64,000 nt of DNA. Origin: JABDJX01 sp039942715 (GTDB lineage: Bacteria; Pseudomonadota; Alphaproteobacteria; Rhodobacterales; Rhodobacteraceae). Every line of letters begins with the position of its first letter. The stretch's first letter is position 1. The stretch is taken from contig JBDVBY010000001.1 in NCBI GenBank assembly GCA_039942715.1, positions 248,001-312,000 of the forward strand, read 5' to 3'. Of the stretch, positions 52,385-61,447 are shown piece after piece. A program made the translations under genes and the position numbers. The notes under the pieces are model-generated. The model was not told where the DNA came from and did not search any database. It saw nothing but the letters and a program-made list of their open reading frames with translations.

Positions 52385-55036
52385 ATGACCAGCCTGAACG
52401 ATATCCGCGCAACCTTTCTGAGCTCTTTTGAAAAGAATGGCCACACCGTCGTGGACAGCTCTCCATTGGTGCCGCGCAATGATCCAACACTGATGTTCAC
52501 GAACTCAGGGATGGTGCAGTTCAAGAACCTCTTTACCGGGCTGGAGCGGCGCGATTACGTTCGCGCAACGACCAGCCAGAAATGTGTGCGCGCAGGGGGC
52601 AAGCATAATGACCTGGACAACGTGGGGTATACCGCACGTCACCACACGTTTTTCGAAATGCTGGGGAATTTCAGTTTTGGGGACTATTTTAAGCCCGAGG
52701 CGATCCCGTTTGCGTGGAACCTACTGACGCAAGATTTTGGCATCGACAAGTCGCGCCTTTTGGTCACGGTCTATCATACCGATGATGAGGCTGCGGACCT
52801 TTGGAAGAAGATCGGCGTGCCGGATGATCGCATCATTCGCATCGCAACCAGTGACAACTTTTGGCAAATGGGTCCTACCGGGCCCTGCGGTCCATGCACC
52901 GAGATTTTCTACGATCACGGGGATCATATCTGGGGCGGACCTCCGGGGTCGAAAGACGAAGATGGCGATCGGTTCATCGAGATCTGGAACGTTGTTTTCA
53001 TGCAGAACGAGCAATTCGCTGACGGCAGCATGAAAGCGCTCGACATGCAGTCGATTGACACGGGCATGGGGCTGGAGCGGATCGGCGCATTGCTTCAGGG
53101 TAGCCACGACAACTACGACACCGACACCTTCAAAGCGCTGATCGAGGCGTCGGCCCACGCCACGTCTACGGATCCTTATGGCGATAAAAACGTCCACCAC
53201 CGGGTGATTGCTGACCATCTGCGCTCTACAGCATTTTTGATTGCCGAAGGTGTGCTGCCCTCCAACGAAGGGCGGGGCTATGTGCTGCGTCGGATTATGC
53301 GGCGCGCTATGCGTCATGCGCATTTGCTCGGCGCCAAGGATCCTGTGATGCACCAAATGGTGGGTGCGCTTGTTGGGCAAATGGGCGGGCATTACCCCGA
53401 ACTTCAGCACGGCAAAGCTTTGATTGAAGAGACCCTGAGGGCGGAAGAAACGCGGTTCAAGACGACGCTGGATCGCGGGCTTTCCCTGTTGGACGAGGCA
53501 ACAAAGGATTTGGGCGAAGGTACTGATTTGCCCGGAGAAACCGCATTTAAACTCTATGATACTTTTGGGTTCCCGCTTGATCTCACGCAAGATGCGCTGC
53601 GCGAGCGTGGGCGCGGAGTGGACACCGATGGCTTTGATGCTGCGATGGCCGAACAAAAAGCCAAAGCGCGCGCGGCCTGGTCGGGCTCGGGTGAAACGGC
53701 GGATGCTGCGATCTGGTTTGACACCGCAGAGAAGCATGGTGTCACCGAATTTTTGGGCTATGAGACCGAGAAGGCAGAAGGCGAAATTCTCGCACTTGTT
53801 GCTGGCTCGCAAGCCACAGCCAAAGCCGACCGCGACACCGAAGTCACAGTGGTTTTGAACCAAACGCCGTTTTATGCAGAATCCGGCGGTCAGGTTGGCG
53901 ATGAAGGCGTGATCCGCACTGACACAGGGATCGCACATATCAGTGACACCAAGAAAGTGGCGGGCGTTTTTTTGCACATTGCCATGGTGGTTGAGGGGAC
54001 AATCAAAGCCGGTCAACCAGCCAAGCTTGAGGTGGATCACGCGCGCCGCACAGCGATCCGGGCGAACCATTCGGCAACGCACCTGTTGCACGAAGCTTTG
54101 CGCGAGGCCTTGGGTGATCATGTGGCACAGCGTGGCTCGCTGAATGCCGATGATCGGTTGCGCTTTGATTTTTCTCACCAAAAGGCTTTGTCGTTGGAAG
54201 AACTGGCCAGCGTTGAGCGGCAAGTGAATGATTTTATCCGCCAAAACACGTCTGTGGAAACGCGGATTATGACACCCGATGACGCGCGCGCAATTGGCGC
54301 GCAGGCGCTGTTCGGTGAGAAATATGGTGATGAAGTGCGGGTCGTCTCAATGGGCCATGCAGAGACCGGCAAAGGCGTCGATGGTAACACGTGGTCGCTT
54401 GAGCTTTGCGGCGGCACGCATGTGGCGCGCACCGGTGATATCGGCGTGTTTGTCGCGCTTGGCGACAGTGCGTCGGCCTCAGGTGTGCGCCGGATCGAAG
54501 CGCTGACCGGCGATGCGGCGTTCCAATATCTTTCCATGCAAGATCATAGGCTTGCCGAGGTTTCCCTGGCTTTGAAAGCGCAACCTGGAGAGGTTGCTGA
54601 ACGTGTGAAAGCGTTGTTGTCCGAACGCAAACAGCTGAATGCAGAAGTTGCTGATTTGCGCCGCCAATTGGCCATGTCTGGCGGCGGTCAGGGCGAGGCG
54701 GAAGCCGAAAGCGTTGGTGGTAAGGCACTCATTGCTCAGGTGCTGACAGGAGTGTCGGGCAAGGATCTTCCGCCGCTGATTGACGAACATAAAGCGCGCA
54801 TTGGATCGGGCGTTGTGCTGTTGATCGCAGATGCTGGTGGCAAGGCCGCTGTCGCAGCTGGTGTGTCGGACGATTTGAAAGATGCACTTTCTGCGGTAGA
54901 TATTGTGCGCACAGCTGTTGAACAGCTTGGTGGAAAAGGCGGCGGCGGTCGTGCGGACATGGCCCAAGGTGGCGCTGCTTCAGCTGACAACGCAGATGAC
55001 GCAATTGCTGCCGTTAAAACTTTGATGGAGACTTAA
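52385..55036 (+). CDS. alaS: Alanyl-tRNA synthetase
   Basis: An 883-residue class II synthetase. The aminoacylation domain has FTNSGMVQFKNLF (motif 1 region), RQKCVRAGGKHNDL-like TSQKCVRAGGKHNDLDNVG, and GLERIGALLQGS (motif 3). The editing domain has NHSATHLLHEALREALGDHV and CGGTHVARTGDIG with its zinc ligands. The C-terminal DHHA1-type domain ends with a Gly-rich segment (LGGKGGGGRADMAQGG). Full length. ATG 52385 is separated from recA by the structured spacer. Confidence 0.97.
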   Translation: MTSLNDIRATFLSSFEKNGHTVVDSSPLVPRNDPTLMFTNSGMVQFKNLFTGLERRDYVRATTSQKCVRAGGKHNDLDNVGYTARHHTFFEMLGNFSFGDYFKPEAIPFAWNLLTQDFGIDKSRLLVTVYHTDDEAADLWKKIGVPDDRIIRIATSDNFWQMGPTGPCGPCTEIFYDHGDHIWGGPPGSKDEDGDRFIEIWNVVFMQNEQFADGSMKALDMQSIDTGMGLERIGALLQGSHDNYDTDTFKALIEASAHATSTDPYGDKNVHHRVIADHLRSTAFLIAEGVLPSNEGRGYVLRRIMRRAMRHAHLLGAKDPVMHQMVGALVGQMGGHYPELQHGKALIEETLRAEETRFKTTLDRGLSLLDEATKDLGEGTDLPGETAFKLYDTFGFPLDLTQDALRERGRGVDTDGFDAAMAEQKAKARAAWSGSGETADAAIWFDTAEKHGVTEFLGYETEKAEGEILALVAGSQATAKADRDTEVTVVLNQTPFYAESGGQVGDEGVIRTDTGIAHISDTKKVAGVFLHIAMVVEGTIKAGQPAKLEVDHARRTAIRANHSATHLLHEALREALGDHVAQRGSLNADDRLRFDFSHQKALSLEELASVERQVNDFIRQNTSVETRIMTPDDARAIGAQALFGEKYGDEVRVVSMGHAETGKGVDGNTWSLELCGGTHVARTGDIGVFVALGDSASASGVRRIEALTGDAAFQYLSMQDHRLAEVSLALKAQPGEVAERVKALLSERKQLNAEVADLRRQLAMSGGGQGEAEAESVGGKALIAQVLTGVSGKDLPPLIDEHKARIGSGVVLLIADAGGKAAVAAGVSDDLKDALSAVDIVRTAVEQLGGKGGGGRADMAQGGAASADNADDAIAAVKTLMET

Positions 55037-55037
55037 G

Positions 55038-55328
55038 ATGCCAGCTCTTTGGATTGCCCATGTGACCGTGACTGACCCTGACTCTTACGGCAAATACGCC
55101 GAACTCGCGGGGCCGGCCATCGCCAAACACGGCGGGCATTTTATTGCGCGCGGTGGGCGTTTTGTTCAGCTTGAAGGGCAGGAGAGGGCGCGCAATGTCG
55201 TGGCCAAGTTCCCGTCGCTTGAGGCGGCAGAAGAGTGTTACAACTCGCCGGAATATCAGACCGCGCTCAATCATGCGCGCGGGGCGTCCGAGCGTGAGTT
55301 AATGATCGTCGAGACGACTGAAGACTGA
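55038..55328 (+). CDS. DUF1330 domain-containing protein
   Basis: A 96-residue protein of the DUF1330 (ferredoxin-like, ABM-type) family: ALWIAHVTVTDPDSYGKYAE, HGGHFIARGGRFVQLEG, and AEECYNSPEYQTALNHA. Its function is unknown. The ATG at 55038 is one base after the alaS stop, so it is probably co-transcribed. Confidence 0.87.
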   Translation: MPALWIAHVTVTDPDSYGKYAELAGPAIAKHGGHFIARGGRFVQLEGQERARNVVAKFPSLEAAEECYNSPEYQTALNHARGASERELMIVETTED

Positions 55329-55329
55329 C

Positions 55330-55803
55330 GTGGTCGCGTCGCTCGCTGAAATGATGGCGCGCACAGCACGGGCAGGGCGCGTTGAAGCGATATTTCTGCG
55401 TCCCAAGCGGCGAGAAACACCCCGGCAAGTGGAACAGATCACTGTCACTGATGCCGGTTTGGAAGGCGATCACGCACCAATAGGCAAACGCGCGGTAACG
55501 TTGATTCAATCGGAACACCTGCCCGTGATTGCAGCGCTTGCCAATCTCGAACAAATCCAGCCTTCGGATTTGCGGCGCAATATCGTCGTCTCTGGCTTCA
55601 ATCTGCTTGGCTTTCGTAATCATCAGATCACTCTTGGCGCTGTCACTTTAGAGATTACCGGACCATGCCCGCCATGCTCTCGTATGGAAGAGGTGCTGGG
55701 TTTTGGCGGCTATACGGCAATGCGCGGGCATGGAGGTGTTTATGCATCTGTGGTGCAGGCTGGAGCGCTGGCCGTTGGCGACAGCGTGACTCGGCGGGAT
55801 TGA
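55330..55803 (+). CDS. MOSC domain-containing protein
   Basis: A 157-residue single MOSC domain, a fold found in molybdenum-cofactor sulfurases. Segments are GRVEAIFLRPKRRETPRQVE, GDHAPIGKRAVTLIQ, LRRNIVVSGFNLLG, and GPCPPCSRMEEVLG with a conserved Cys. It may bind or transfer sulfur to a metal-cofactor target, which is not known. GTG 55330 lies one base after the DUF1330 stop. It is the third gene of the alaS unit. Confidence 0.86.
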   Translation: MVASLAEMMARTARAGRVEAIFLRPKRRETPRQVEQITVTDAGLEGDHAPIGKRAVTLIQSEHLPVIAALANLEQIQPSDLRRNIVVSGFNLLGFRNHQITLGAVTLEITGPCPPCSRMEEVLGFGGYTAMRGHGGVYASVVQAGALAVGDSVTRRD

Positions 55804-55853
55804 TGTAGGCAACGGCGTTTTGCTACTCTGGAGCGATTCCAAAGGAGGCAAAC

Positions 55854-56228
55854 ATGCTTGTTGGGGCGGTACTTTATGCCAAAGACCTAAGCACTTTGGT
55901 CGCGTTCTATGTCGCTCTTGGAGGCGAAGTTGTGGATGGTGAGGAGGGCGCGTTTTCGACCCTTAGAACAGACAAGACTGATCTAATCGTTCTTCAAGCG
56001 CCAAAACATGTCGCAGACGCTATCCAAATCGAAACGCCGCCAAAGTTGCGCAGCGCGACGCCCATCAAACCGATCTTCAAAGTGGCATGTATTGATAGTG
56101 TGCTCGAAATGCTTCCTCAGATAGGAGGCATGGTTTTGCCGGGCGCAGCACAATGGGCGTTCAAGGAGCACACCGTGCAAGACATTGTGGACCCGGAAGG
56201 GAATGTCATTCAACTTTGGCACAGCTGA
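55854..56228 (+). CDS. VOC-family (glyoxalase/dioxygenase-like) protein
   Basis: A 124-residue protein with the beta-alpha-beta-beta-beta VOC pattern: VGAVLYAKDLSTLVAFYVAL at the N terminus and KEHTVQDIVDPEGNVIQLWH at the C terminus. The metal-binding His/Glu set of glyoxalase I is not evident, so the function is unknown. ATG 55854 follows AAAGGAGGCAAAC. It converges with phoB. Confidence 0.78.
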   Translation: MLVGAVLYAKDLSTLVAFYVALGGEVVDGEEGAFSTLRTDKTDLIVLQAPKHVADAIQIETPPKLRSATPIKPIFKVACIDSVLEMLPQIGGMVLPGAAQWAFKEHTVQDIVDPEGNVIQLWHS

Positions 56229-56327
56229 TTTGAATACGAGGGTGTTTCGTTAAACTTTAGTATCTAAGTCGCATAATCCATATTATGTTAAATACAGATA
56301 TATGCAAAAATACAAATGCTTAACATT

Positions 56328-57017
56328 CTACCCCAATGCATACCCCGCACCGCGCACTGTGCGCAGCGGATCATCTCCACCTTCCGCACAAAGCGCTTTG
56401 CGCAGCCGTCCGATATGCACATCGACCGTACGCGTATCCACGTAAATGTCACGACCCCACACCCGGTCCAAAAGTTGCTCGCGTGACCAAACACGACCCG
56501 GTTTCTCCATGAACGTCGATAGCAGCCGAAACTCTGTCGGTCCTAGCTTGAGTGATTTGCCATCGCGCGTCACACGGTGCGTTTCAGCGTCCAGCGCAAT
56601 GTCCTCGTAAGAAAGCTGACCGCCAACACTCGCAGGACGCACGCGACGCAACTGAGTACGAACGCGCGCCATCAGCTCGATCACAGAATACGGTTTGACG
56701 ACGTAATCATCCGCGCCGGTTTCTAAGCCGCGCACACGGTCGGCTTCCTCAGAGCGCGCAGTTAACATAATCACCGGAATAGCGTTTGTCGCTTTGTTCG
56801 ACTTCAGCCGCCTGCAAATCTCGATCCCGGAGACGCCTGGCAACATCCAATCAAGGATGATCACATCCGGCAGCACTTCTTGCACAAGCACCAAAGCTTC
56901 GTCGCCAGTTTCAGCCTTGGCCACCTCAAACCCTTCGGCTTCAAGGTTATAAACAAGCACTTCGCGTTGGGCCGGTTCGTCTTCGACCACCAAGACGCTT
57001 GGTTGATCCGCTGACAT
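56328..57017 (-). CDS. phoB: Phosphate regulon response regulator PhoB
   Basis: A 229-residue OmpR-type regulator. The receiver has VLVVEDEPAQREVLVY, the phospho-acceptor Asp56 in VIILDWMLPG, and Lys in DYVVKPYS. The winged-helix domain holds LKLGPTEFRLLSTFMEKPGR and VDVHIGRLRKAL. It binds PHO boxes such as the one before pstS. It is the last gene of pstSCAB-phoU-phoB, 8 bases from phoU. Confidence 0.95.
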   Translation of the reverse strand: MSADQPSVLVVEDEPAQREVLVYNLEAEGFEVAKAETGDEALVLVQEVLPDVIILDWMLPGVSGIEICRRLKSNKATNAIPVIMLTARSEEADRVRGLETGADDYVVKPYSVIELMARVRTQLRRVRPASVGGQLSYEDIALDAETHRVTRDGKSLKLGPTEFRLLSTFMEKPGRVWSREQLLDRVWGRDIYVDTRTVDVHIGRLRKALCAEGGDDPLRTVRGAGYALG

Positions 57018-57025
57018 GGCTATCC

Positions 57026-57733
57026 TCAGATATCAGTTGAAACGTAAGACGTTTTGTCCTGCTTTGGGCGTGCATCGTCGGGCAAATGACCGGTCACAAG
57101 ATAAATCACTTGCTCCGCAATCGACGTTACATGATCGCCCATCCGCTCGACGTTCTTGGCGATAAAATGCAAGTGCATACAAGCGGTTATGTTGCTTGGA
57201 TCTTCCATCATGTGAGTCAAAAGCTGGCGGAACAGCGCGTTATACATCTCGTCGACGTCTTCATCGCGCAAGATGACCTGCTCAGCCAATTCTGCATCGC
57301 GCTGAATGTACGCATCCAACGCGCTTTTCAGCATCATCTGCACTTCGCGCGCCATCTTTCGGATCGACACGTAAGAGCTTCCAACAGGTTCGATTTCGGC
57401 CAAAACGGTTGTGCGTTTGCCCATATTCTTCGCGTAGTCGCCACAACGCTCAAGGTTCGCGCTGATTTTGATCACTGTCATTACGGTGCGCAGATCACTC
57501 GCTGTTGGGGCGCGCAGCGCAATCACGCGCGTGGCTTCCTCGTTGACTTGTTCTTCTAGCGCATCAATCGCTTTGTCGCCGTTGCGTATGGCTTCGGCGA
57601 GCTCAAGATCACGGGTTTCCAGTGACTTAGCACCGTCAATGATGGCGTTCTCAACAAGGCCGCCCATTTTCATCAATGTCGCCTGGATCGCTTCAAGGTC
57701 GCGGTCAAAGGCTGAGGCAATGTGTTGTGACAT
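57026..57733 (-). CDS. phoU: Phosphate transport regulator PhoU
   Basis: A 235-residue metal-binding protein with two three-helix PhoU repeats (residues about 15-110 and 120-215). Segments: FDRDLEAIQATLMKMGGLVE, LRTVMTVIKISANLERCGDY, and HLHFIAKNVERMGDHVTSIAE. PhoU links the Pst transporter to PhoR and keeps the regulon off when phosphate is plentiful. It lies 11 bases after pstB. Confidence 0.95.
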   Translation of the reverse strand: MSQHIASAFDRDLEAIQATLMKMGGLVENAIIDGAKSLETRDLELAEAIRNGDKAIDALEEQVNEEATRVIALRAPTASDLRTVMTVIKISANLERCGDYAKNMGKRTTVLAEIEPVGSSYVSIRKMAREVQMMLKSALDAYIQRDAELAEQVILRDEDVDEMYNALFRQLLTHMMEDPSNITACMHLHFIAKNVERMGDHVTSIAEQVIYLVTGHLPDDARPKQDKTSYVSTDI

Positions 57734-57744
57734 GTATGGCTCCC

Positions 57745-58542
57745 CTACCCGATCCGTCCGGAAATATAGTCTTCCGTACGCTTGTCTTCGGGCGTTGTGA
57801 AAATCTTGTCGGTGTCATCAAATTCAACGAGGTCACCTAGATGAAAGAACGCGGTTTTCTGGCTGACGCGCGCGGCTTGTTGCATCGAGTGCGTAACGAT
57901 CACGACCGAGAAATTCTCGCGCAGTTCGTCGATTAGTTCTTCGACCTGCGCCGTCGCAATCGGGTCAAGAGCTGAGCACGGCTCGTCCATCAGCAACACT
58001 TCGGGCGCTGTGGCAACCGCGCGTGCGATGCACAGACGTTGTTGCTGACCACCAGAAAGGCCCGTGCCGGGTTCGTGCAGACGATCCTTGGCTTCGTTCC
58101 AAAGAGCTGCGCGGCGCAGAGATTTTTCAACGATCGCGTCCAGCTCCGCTTTGGTTGGCGCAAGCCCGTGAATGCGCGGACCGTAGGCGACATTGTCATA
58201 AATTGATTTGGGAAACGGGTTCGGCTTTTGAAACACCATGCCGACCTTGGCGCGCAGCTGCACGGGATCGACCTTTGGGTCATAAATATCCTCGTTTTCC
58301 AATGTGATATTGCCAGTGACCCGGCAAATATCGATCGTGTCGTTCATCCGGTTCAGACAGCGCAGAAACGTCGATTTCCCACAGCCAGACGGTCCGATAA
58401 AGGCGGTGACCGTCTTGTCGGCAATCTCTACCGAAACGTCTTTGATCGCGTGATTGTCTGCGTAATAGACATCGACGCCTTTGGCTGACATTTTCGATTG
58501 CTGCATCTCTATCGTCCGTTTCGATGTGGTCATTACGTTCAT
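57745..58542 (-). CDS. pstB: Phosphate ABC transporter ATP-binding protein PstB
   Basis: A 265-residue ABC ATPase. Walker A is IGPSGCGKST, the signature is LSGGQQQRLCIARA, Walker B VLLMDEPCSALDPIAT, and the switch histidine is in VIVTHSMQQAARVS. I chose ATG 58542 because TAAGGAG lies 8 bases upstream; 58533 and 58560 are alternatives. It is 11 bases from pstA. Confidence 0.96.
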   Translation of the reverse strand: MNVMTTSKRTIEMQQSKMSAKGVDVYYADNHAIKDVSVEIADKTVTAFIGPSGCGKSTFLRCLNRMNDTIDICRVTGNITLENEDIYDPKVDPVQLRAKVGMVFQKPNPFPKSIYDNVAYGPRIHGLAPTKAELDAIVEKSLRRAALWNEAKDRLHEPGTGLSGGQQQRLCIARAVATAPEVLLMDEPCSALDPIATAQVEELIDELRENFSVVIVTHSMQQAARVSQKTAFFHLGDLVEFDDTDKIFTTPEDKRTEDYISGRIG

Positions 58543-58553
58543 GTTAACACTCC

Positions 58554-59885
58554 TTACCACCGTCGCTCAAAGCGACGGCGCAGGATGATGGCCACTGTAT
58601 TCATGATCAGCAGGAAGAACAGCAGCACGATGATGGCGCCCGATGCGCGCTCGACAAAAGCGGGGTCTGCGCGTTGGGTCCAGTTGAAGACTTGAACGGG
58701 CAAAGCAGAAGCCGGATCAAAGAAGCCTTCGGGTGGTCCGCCGGGGTATTCGCGCACAAAGGCGACCATGCCGATCAGGAGCAGTGGCGCGGTCTCACCC
58801 AAGGCTTGAGCCAGGCCGATGATCGTGCCGGTTAGGATGCCGGGCATCGCGAGTGGAAGTACGTGATGCGTGACGGTTTGCATCCTTGAGGCACCGATCC
58901 CAAGAGCGGCTTCGCGAATTGAGGGGGGTACAGCCTTCAAAGCGGCGCGCGTTGCGATAATGATTGTCGGCAGGGTCATCAAAGTTAGCACGAGGCCACC
59001 AACGATGGGCGCTGATTGCGGCAGGCCAGCAAAATTGATGAAAATCGCAAGGCCTAGGATACCAAAGACAATGGAGGGCACGGCGGCGAGGTTCGAGATG
59101 TTCACCTCGATCAAATCGGTAAACCGGTTCTTGGGCGCAAACTCTTCAAGATAGATCGACGCGGCCACCCCAATAGGCAACGCAAGCACTAACACAACGA
59201 TCATCATGTAAAGCGAGCCAAGGATCGCCACGCCAAGGCCAGAGGCTTCGGGGCGATTTTCCGACGCATCCGGGGCTGTGATGAAGGCCCAGTTGAATTT
59301 GGACACCAACGCGCCTTCTTCTTTAAGCGCGTCCGCCAGCTGAAGCTGTTCGGGCGAAATGTTCTTGTCGCGCGATGCCGACTCCATGCTGACGCGGCCC
59401 TTATAATAGCCATCGACACGGCCCGAAGCGAGGAACTCAAACTCGCGGCTCGTGTCCAGCACATCGGGGTTGGCGAGCACAAAGTTGCGCAACTGCGCTG
59501 CGGCTTCTTTCGAGATCAGCGTCTGTGGCTTTTTCAGCCCGTCAATCTCAATTCCGGCTTCGGCAATTTTGGCTTCCATCGCGGCTTTGATCAGCGGCGC
59601 GTAGCCAAAGGTCGATACCTTGGCCATTTCAACGCGATTGCGATTGCCCTTCTTATCCAGCTTATCGGCAGGCAATTCCACGTTAAGCGTTATGTAAGTT
59701 TGCTTGAACGCCCCTGCCCCGTTGGAAAAGATCGACACCAGCAAAAACACCAGCGCAACCATCGCCACACCAATCGCAGCGACACCATAAGCGCGGAACC
59801 GTTTCTCCGCCGCGTTGCGTTTCTTTGTGCGGGCGTCAATCTCTAGGATCGAGCGTTTGGGTGTATCCACGGCAACGTCACTCAT
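58554..59885 (-). CDS. pstA: Phosphate ABC transporter permease PstA
   Basis: A 443-residue inner-membrane permease. The C-terminal half has the ABC permease domain with the EAA-like loop EAALGIGASRMQTVTHHVLP. The N-terminal extension of about 190 residues, with a first membrane segment (VAAIGVAMVALVFLLVSIF-like) and a periplasmic region, is the alphaproteobacterial DUF3333 type, longer than E. coli PstA (296). Its start overlaps the pstC stop (ATGA). Confidence 0.94.
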   Translation of the reverse strand: MSDVAVDTPKRSILEIDARTKKRNAAEKRFRAYGVAAIGVAMVALVFLLVSIFSNGAGAFKQTYITLNVELPADKLDKKGNRNRVEMAKVSTFGYAPLIKAAMEAKIAEAGIEIDGLKKPQTLISKEAAAQLRNFVLANPDVLDTSREFEFLASGRVDGYYKGRVSMESASRDKNISPEQLQLADALKEEGALVSKFNWAFITAPDASENRPEASGLGVAILGSLYMMIVVLVLALPIGVAASIYLEEFAPKNRFTDLIEVNISNLAAVPSIVFGILGLAIFINFAGLPQSAPIVGGLVLTLMTLPTIIIATRAALKAVPPSIREAALGIGASRMQTVTHHVLPLAMPGILTGTIIGLAQALGETAPLLLIGMVAFVREYPGGPPEGFFDPASALPVQVFNWTQRADPAFVERASGAIIVLLFFLLIMNTVAIILRRRFERRW

Positions 59886-61363
59886 TCGTATTGCTCCCGG
59901 AAGCGGCGGACAACCCAAAGGGCGATCACGTTCAGCCCCAGTGTGATTACAAACAACGTCAGACCAAGTGCGAAGGCGACCAGCGTTTCGGGCGAGGCGA
60001 AATCTGTATCTCCCGTAAGCTGGCTGACGATTTTAACGGTGATGGTGGTCATCGCTTCAAACGGATTGACCAACTCGCCCAGACCGCGGTTGAACTGTGC
60101 CGCCGCCGCCCCTGCCCCAAGCACGACGATCATCGTCTCGCCAATGGCGCGGCTTGCGGCCAACAGAATGGCGCTGACAATACCGGGCAATGCAGCGGGC
60201 AGAACGACTTGGCGGATGGTTTCCGATTGCGTTGCGCCTAAACCATAAGAGCCATCGCGCATCGCTTGCGGTACCGCGTTGATGATATCGTCTGACAGCG
60301 ACGAGACAAACGGAATAAGCATGACGCCCATCACAAGCCCGGCGGTCATGACGGACGAAGCGCTTTGACCAAGCCCAAGCGGCATCGCGAAGTAGTCACG
60401 CAACAGCGGCCCAATCGTGATCAGCGCGAACAATCCGTACACAATTGTCGGGATACCCGCGAGGATTTCGATCATCGGCTTGGCCACAGAACGCACGCGG
60501 TTTGTGGCGTATTCCGACAGGTAAATCGCTGCGAACAACCCGATGGGAACGGCAACAAGAAGCGCGATGAACGAAATATAGAGCGTTCCCCAAAGTAGCG
60601 GCAGGATCGCAAGCTCGCTGTTGCCCCGGAAGTCAGGCGCCCAATTGAGACCAAAGAAGAAATCAGTCCACGGATGATCAGCAAAGAAATTCCGCGTTTC
60701 AAACAGCATCGACAGCACGATGCCCAACGTGGTCAGGATCGCTATGGACGCAGCGGCGATCAGCACCATAAGAATGCCGCGCTCTACCGTGTTGCGGGCG
60801 CGAAAGTCTTTGTTGGTCACAGCGTAAGAAATACCAAAGCCAATCAGCGCTGCGACCAGAACCGCCACCCACATCAGACGTGTGCCTGAGCGCGACATCT
60901 CGCGATAGCTTTGCGCTGCCTCGAAAACAGCCGGTTCCACGTCCGACCCCAAGGCAACGCCCACATCGCCCAACTGCTTGCGCACACCGTCCAGATTATT
61001 GCTCAGAGCGGCAATGTCGCTCTCACTCAGCCCGCGCTCGTCGGCCAAAAGGGTCAAGCCGTCCGATACCCGGCGCACATCGCTCATCACCAGATCAAGC
61101 GTTGCGCCCTCAGACATAGCGCTTTCGGGGATCATCGAGCCAACGCTGTTTTGGATGAAAAGCGGCTGCGCCAAAAGCCATAGAACCAGCACGCCAAAGG
61201 CCGGGGTTATAACGGTAAGAGCGACATTATTGCCGTAATAGGAGGGTAAAGAATGCAGAACGCGGGTGTCACCCCCCGCGGATGCAACAGCACGAGAACG
61301 CCCCATCACATAGCCAGCGGCGGCAATGATCAGAACCAGTGCGATGAGCCAAATCAGCGGCAT
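59882..61363 (-). CDS. pstC: Phosphate ABC transporter permease PstC
   Basis: A 493-residue permease. The C-terminal half carries the permease domain with GSYGLGATQSETIRQVVLP and FNRGLGELVNPFEAM. The N-terminal half, with membrane segments (LIWLIALVLIIAAAGYVMG) and a soluble region at about residues 80-170, is an extension also seen in alphaproteobacterial PstC. Partner of PstA. ATG 61363 is 84 bases after pstS, separated by a hairpin. Confidence 0.94.
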   Translation of the reverse strand: MPLIWLIALVLIIAAAGYVMGRSRAVASAGGDTRVLHSLPSYYGNNVALTVITPAFGVLVLWLLAQPLFIQNSVGSMIPESAMSEGATLDLVMSDVRRVSDGLTLLADERGLSESDIAALSNNLDGVRKQLGDVGVALGSDVEPAVFEAAQSYREMSRSGTRLMWVAVLVAALIGFGISYAVTNKDFRARNTVERGILMVLIAAASIAILTTLGIVLSMLFETRNFFADHPWTDFFFGLNWAPDFRGNSELAILPLLWGTLYISFIALLVAVPIGLFAAIYLSEYATNRVRSVAKPMIEILAGIPTIVYGLFALITIGPLLRDYFAMPLGLGQSASSVMTAGLVMGVMLIPFVSSLSDDIINAVPQAMRDGSYGLGATQSETIRQVVLPAALPGIVSAILLAASRAIGETMIVVLGAGAAAAQFNRGLGELVNPFEAMTTITVKIVSQLTGDTDFASPETLVAFALGLTLFVITLGLNVIALWVVRRFREQYE

Positions 61364-61396
61364 TTATAACTGTCCCACCTTTGGGTTGCGTGTGCC

Positions 61397-61421
61397 AAAG
61401 GGCGCAAGATATGCGCCCTTT
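61397..61421 (-). other. Intercistronic hairpin between pstS and pstC
   Basis: AAAGGGCGCA and TGCGCCCTTT form a perfect 10-bp stem with a 5-base loop. It lies between pstS and pstC and may reduce permease expression relative to the binding protein, or act as an attenuator or mRNA-stability element. Confidence 0.75.
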
Positions 61422-61447
61422 GAAATGCTCATTATCGTGTGCGCGCC

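Noticed and set aside
52721..54244. 507-codon minus-strand frame inside alaS
   Set aside because: It lies wholly antisense to alaS and has no family similarity.
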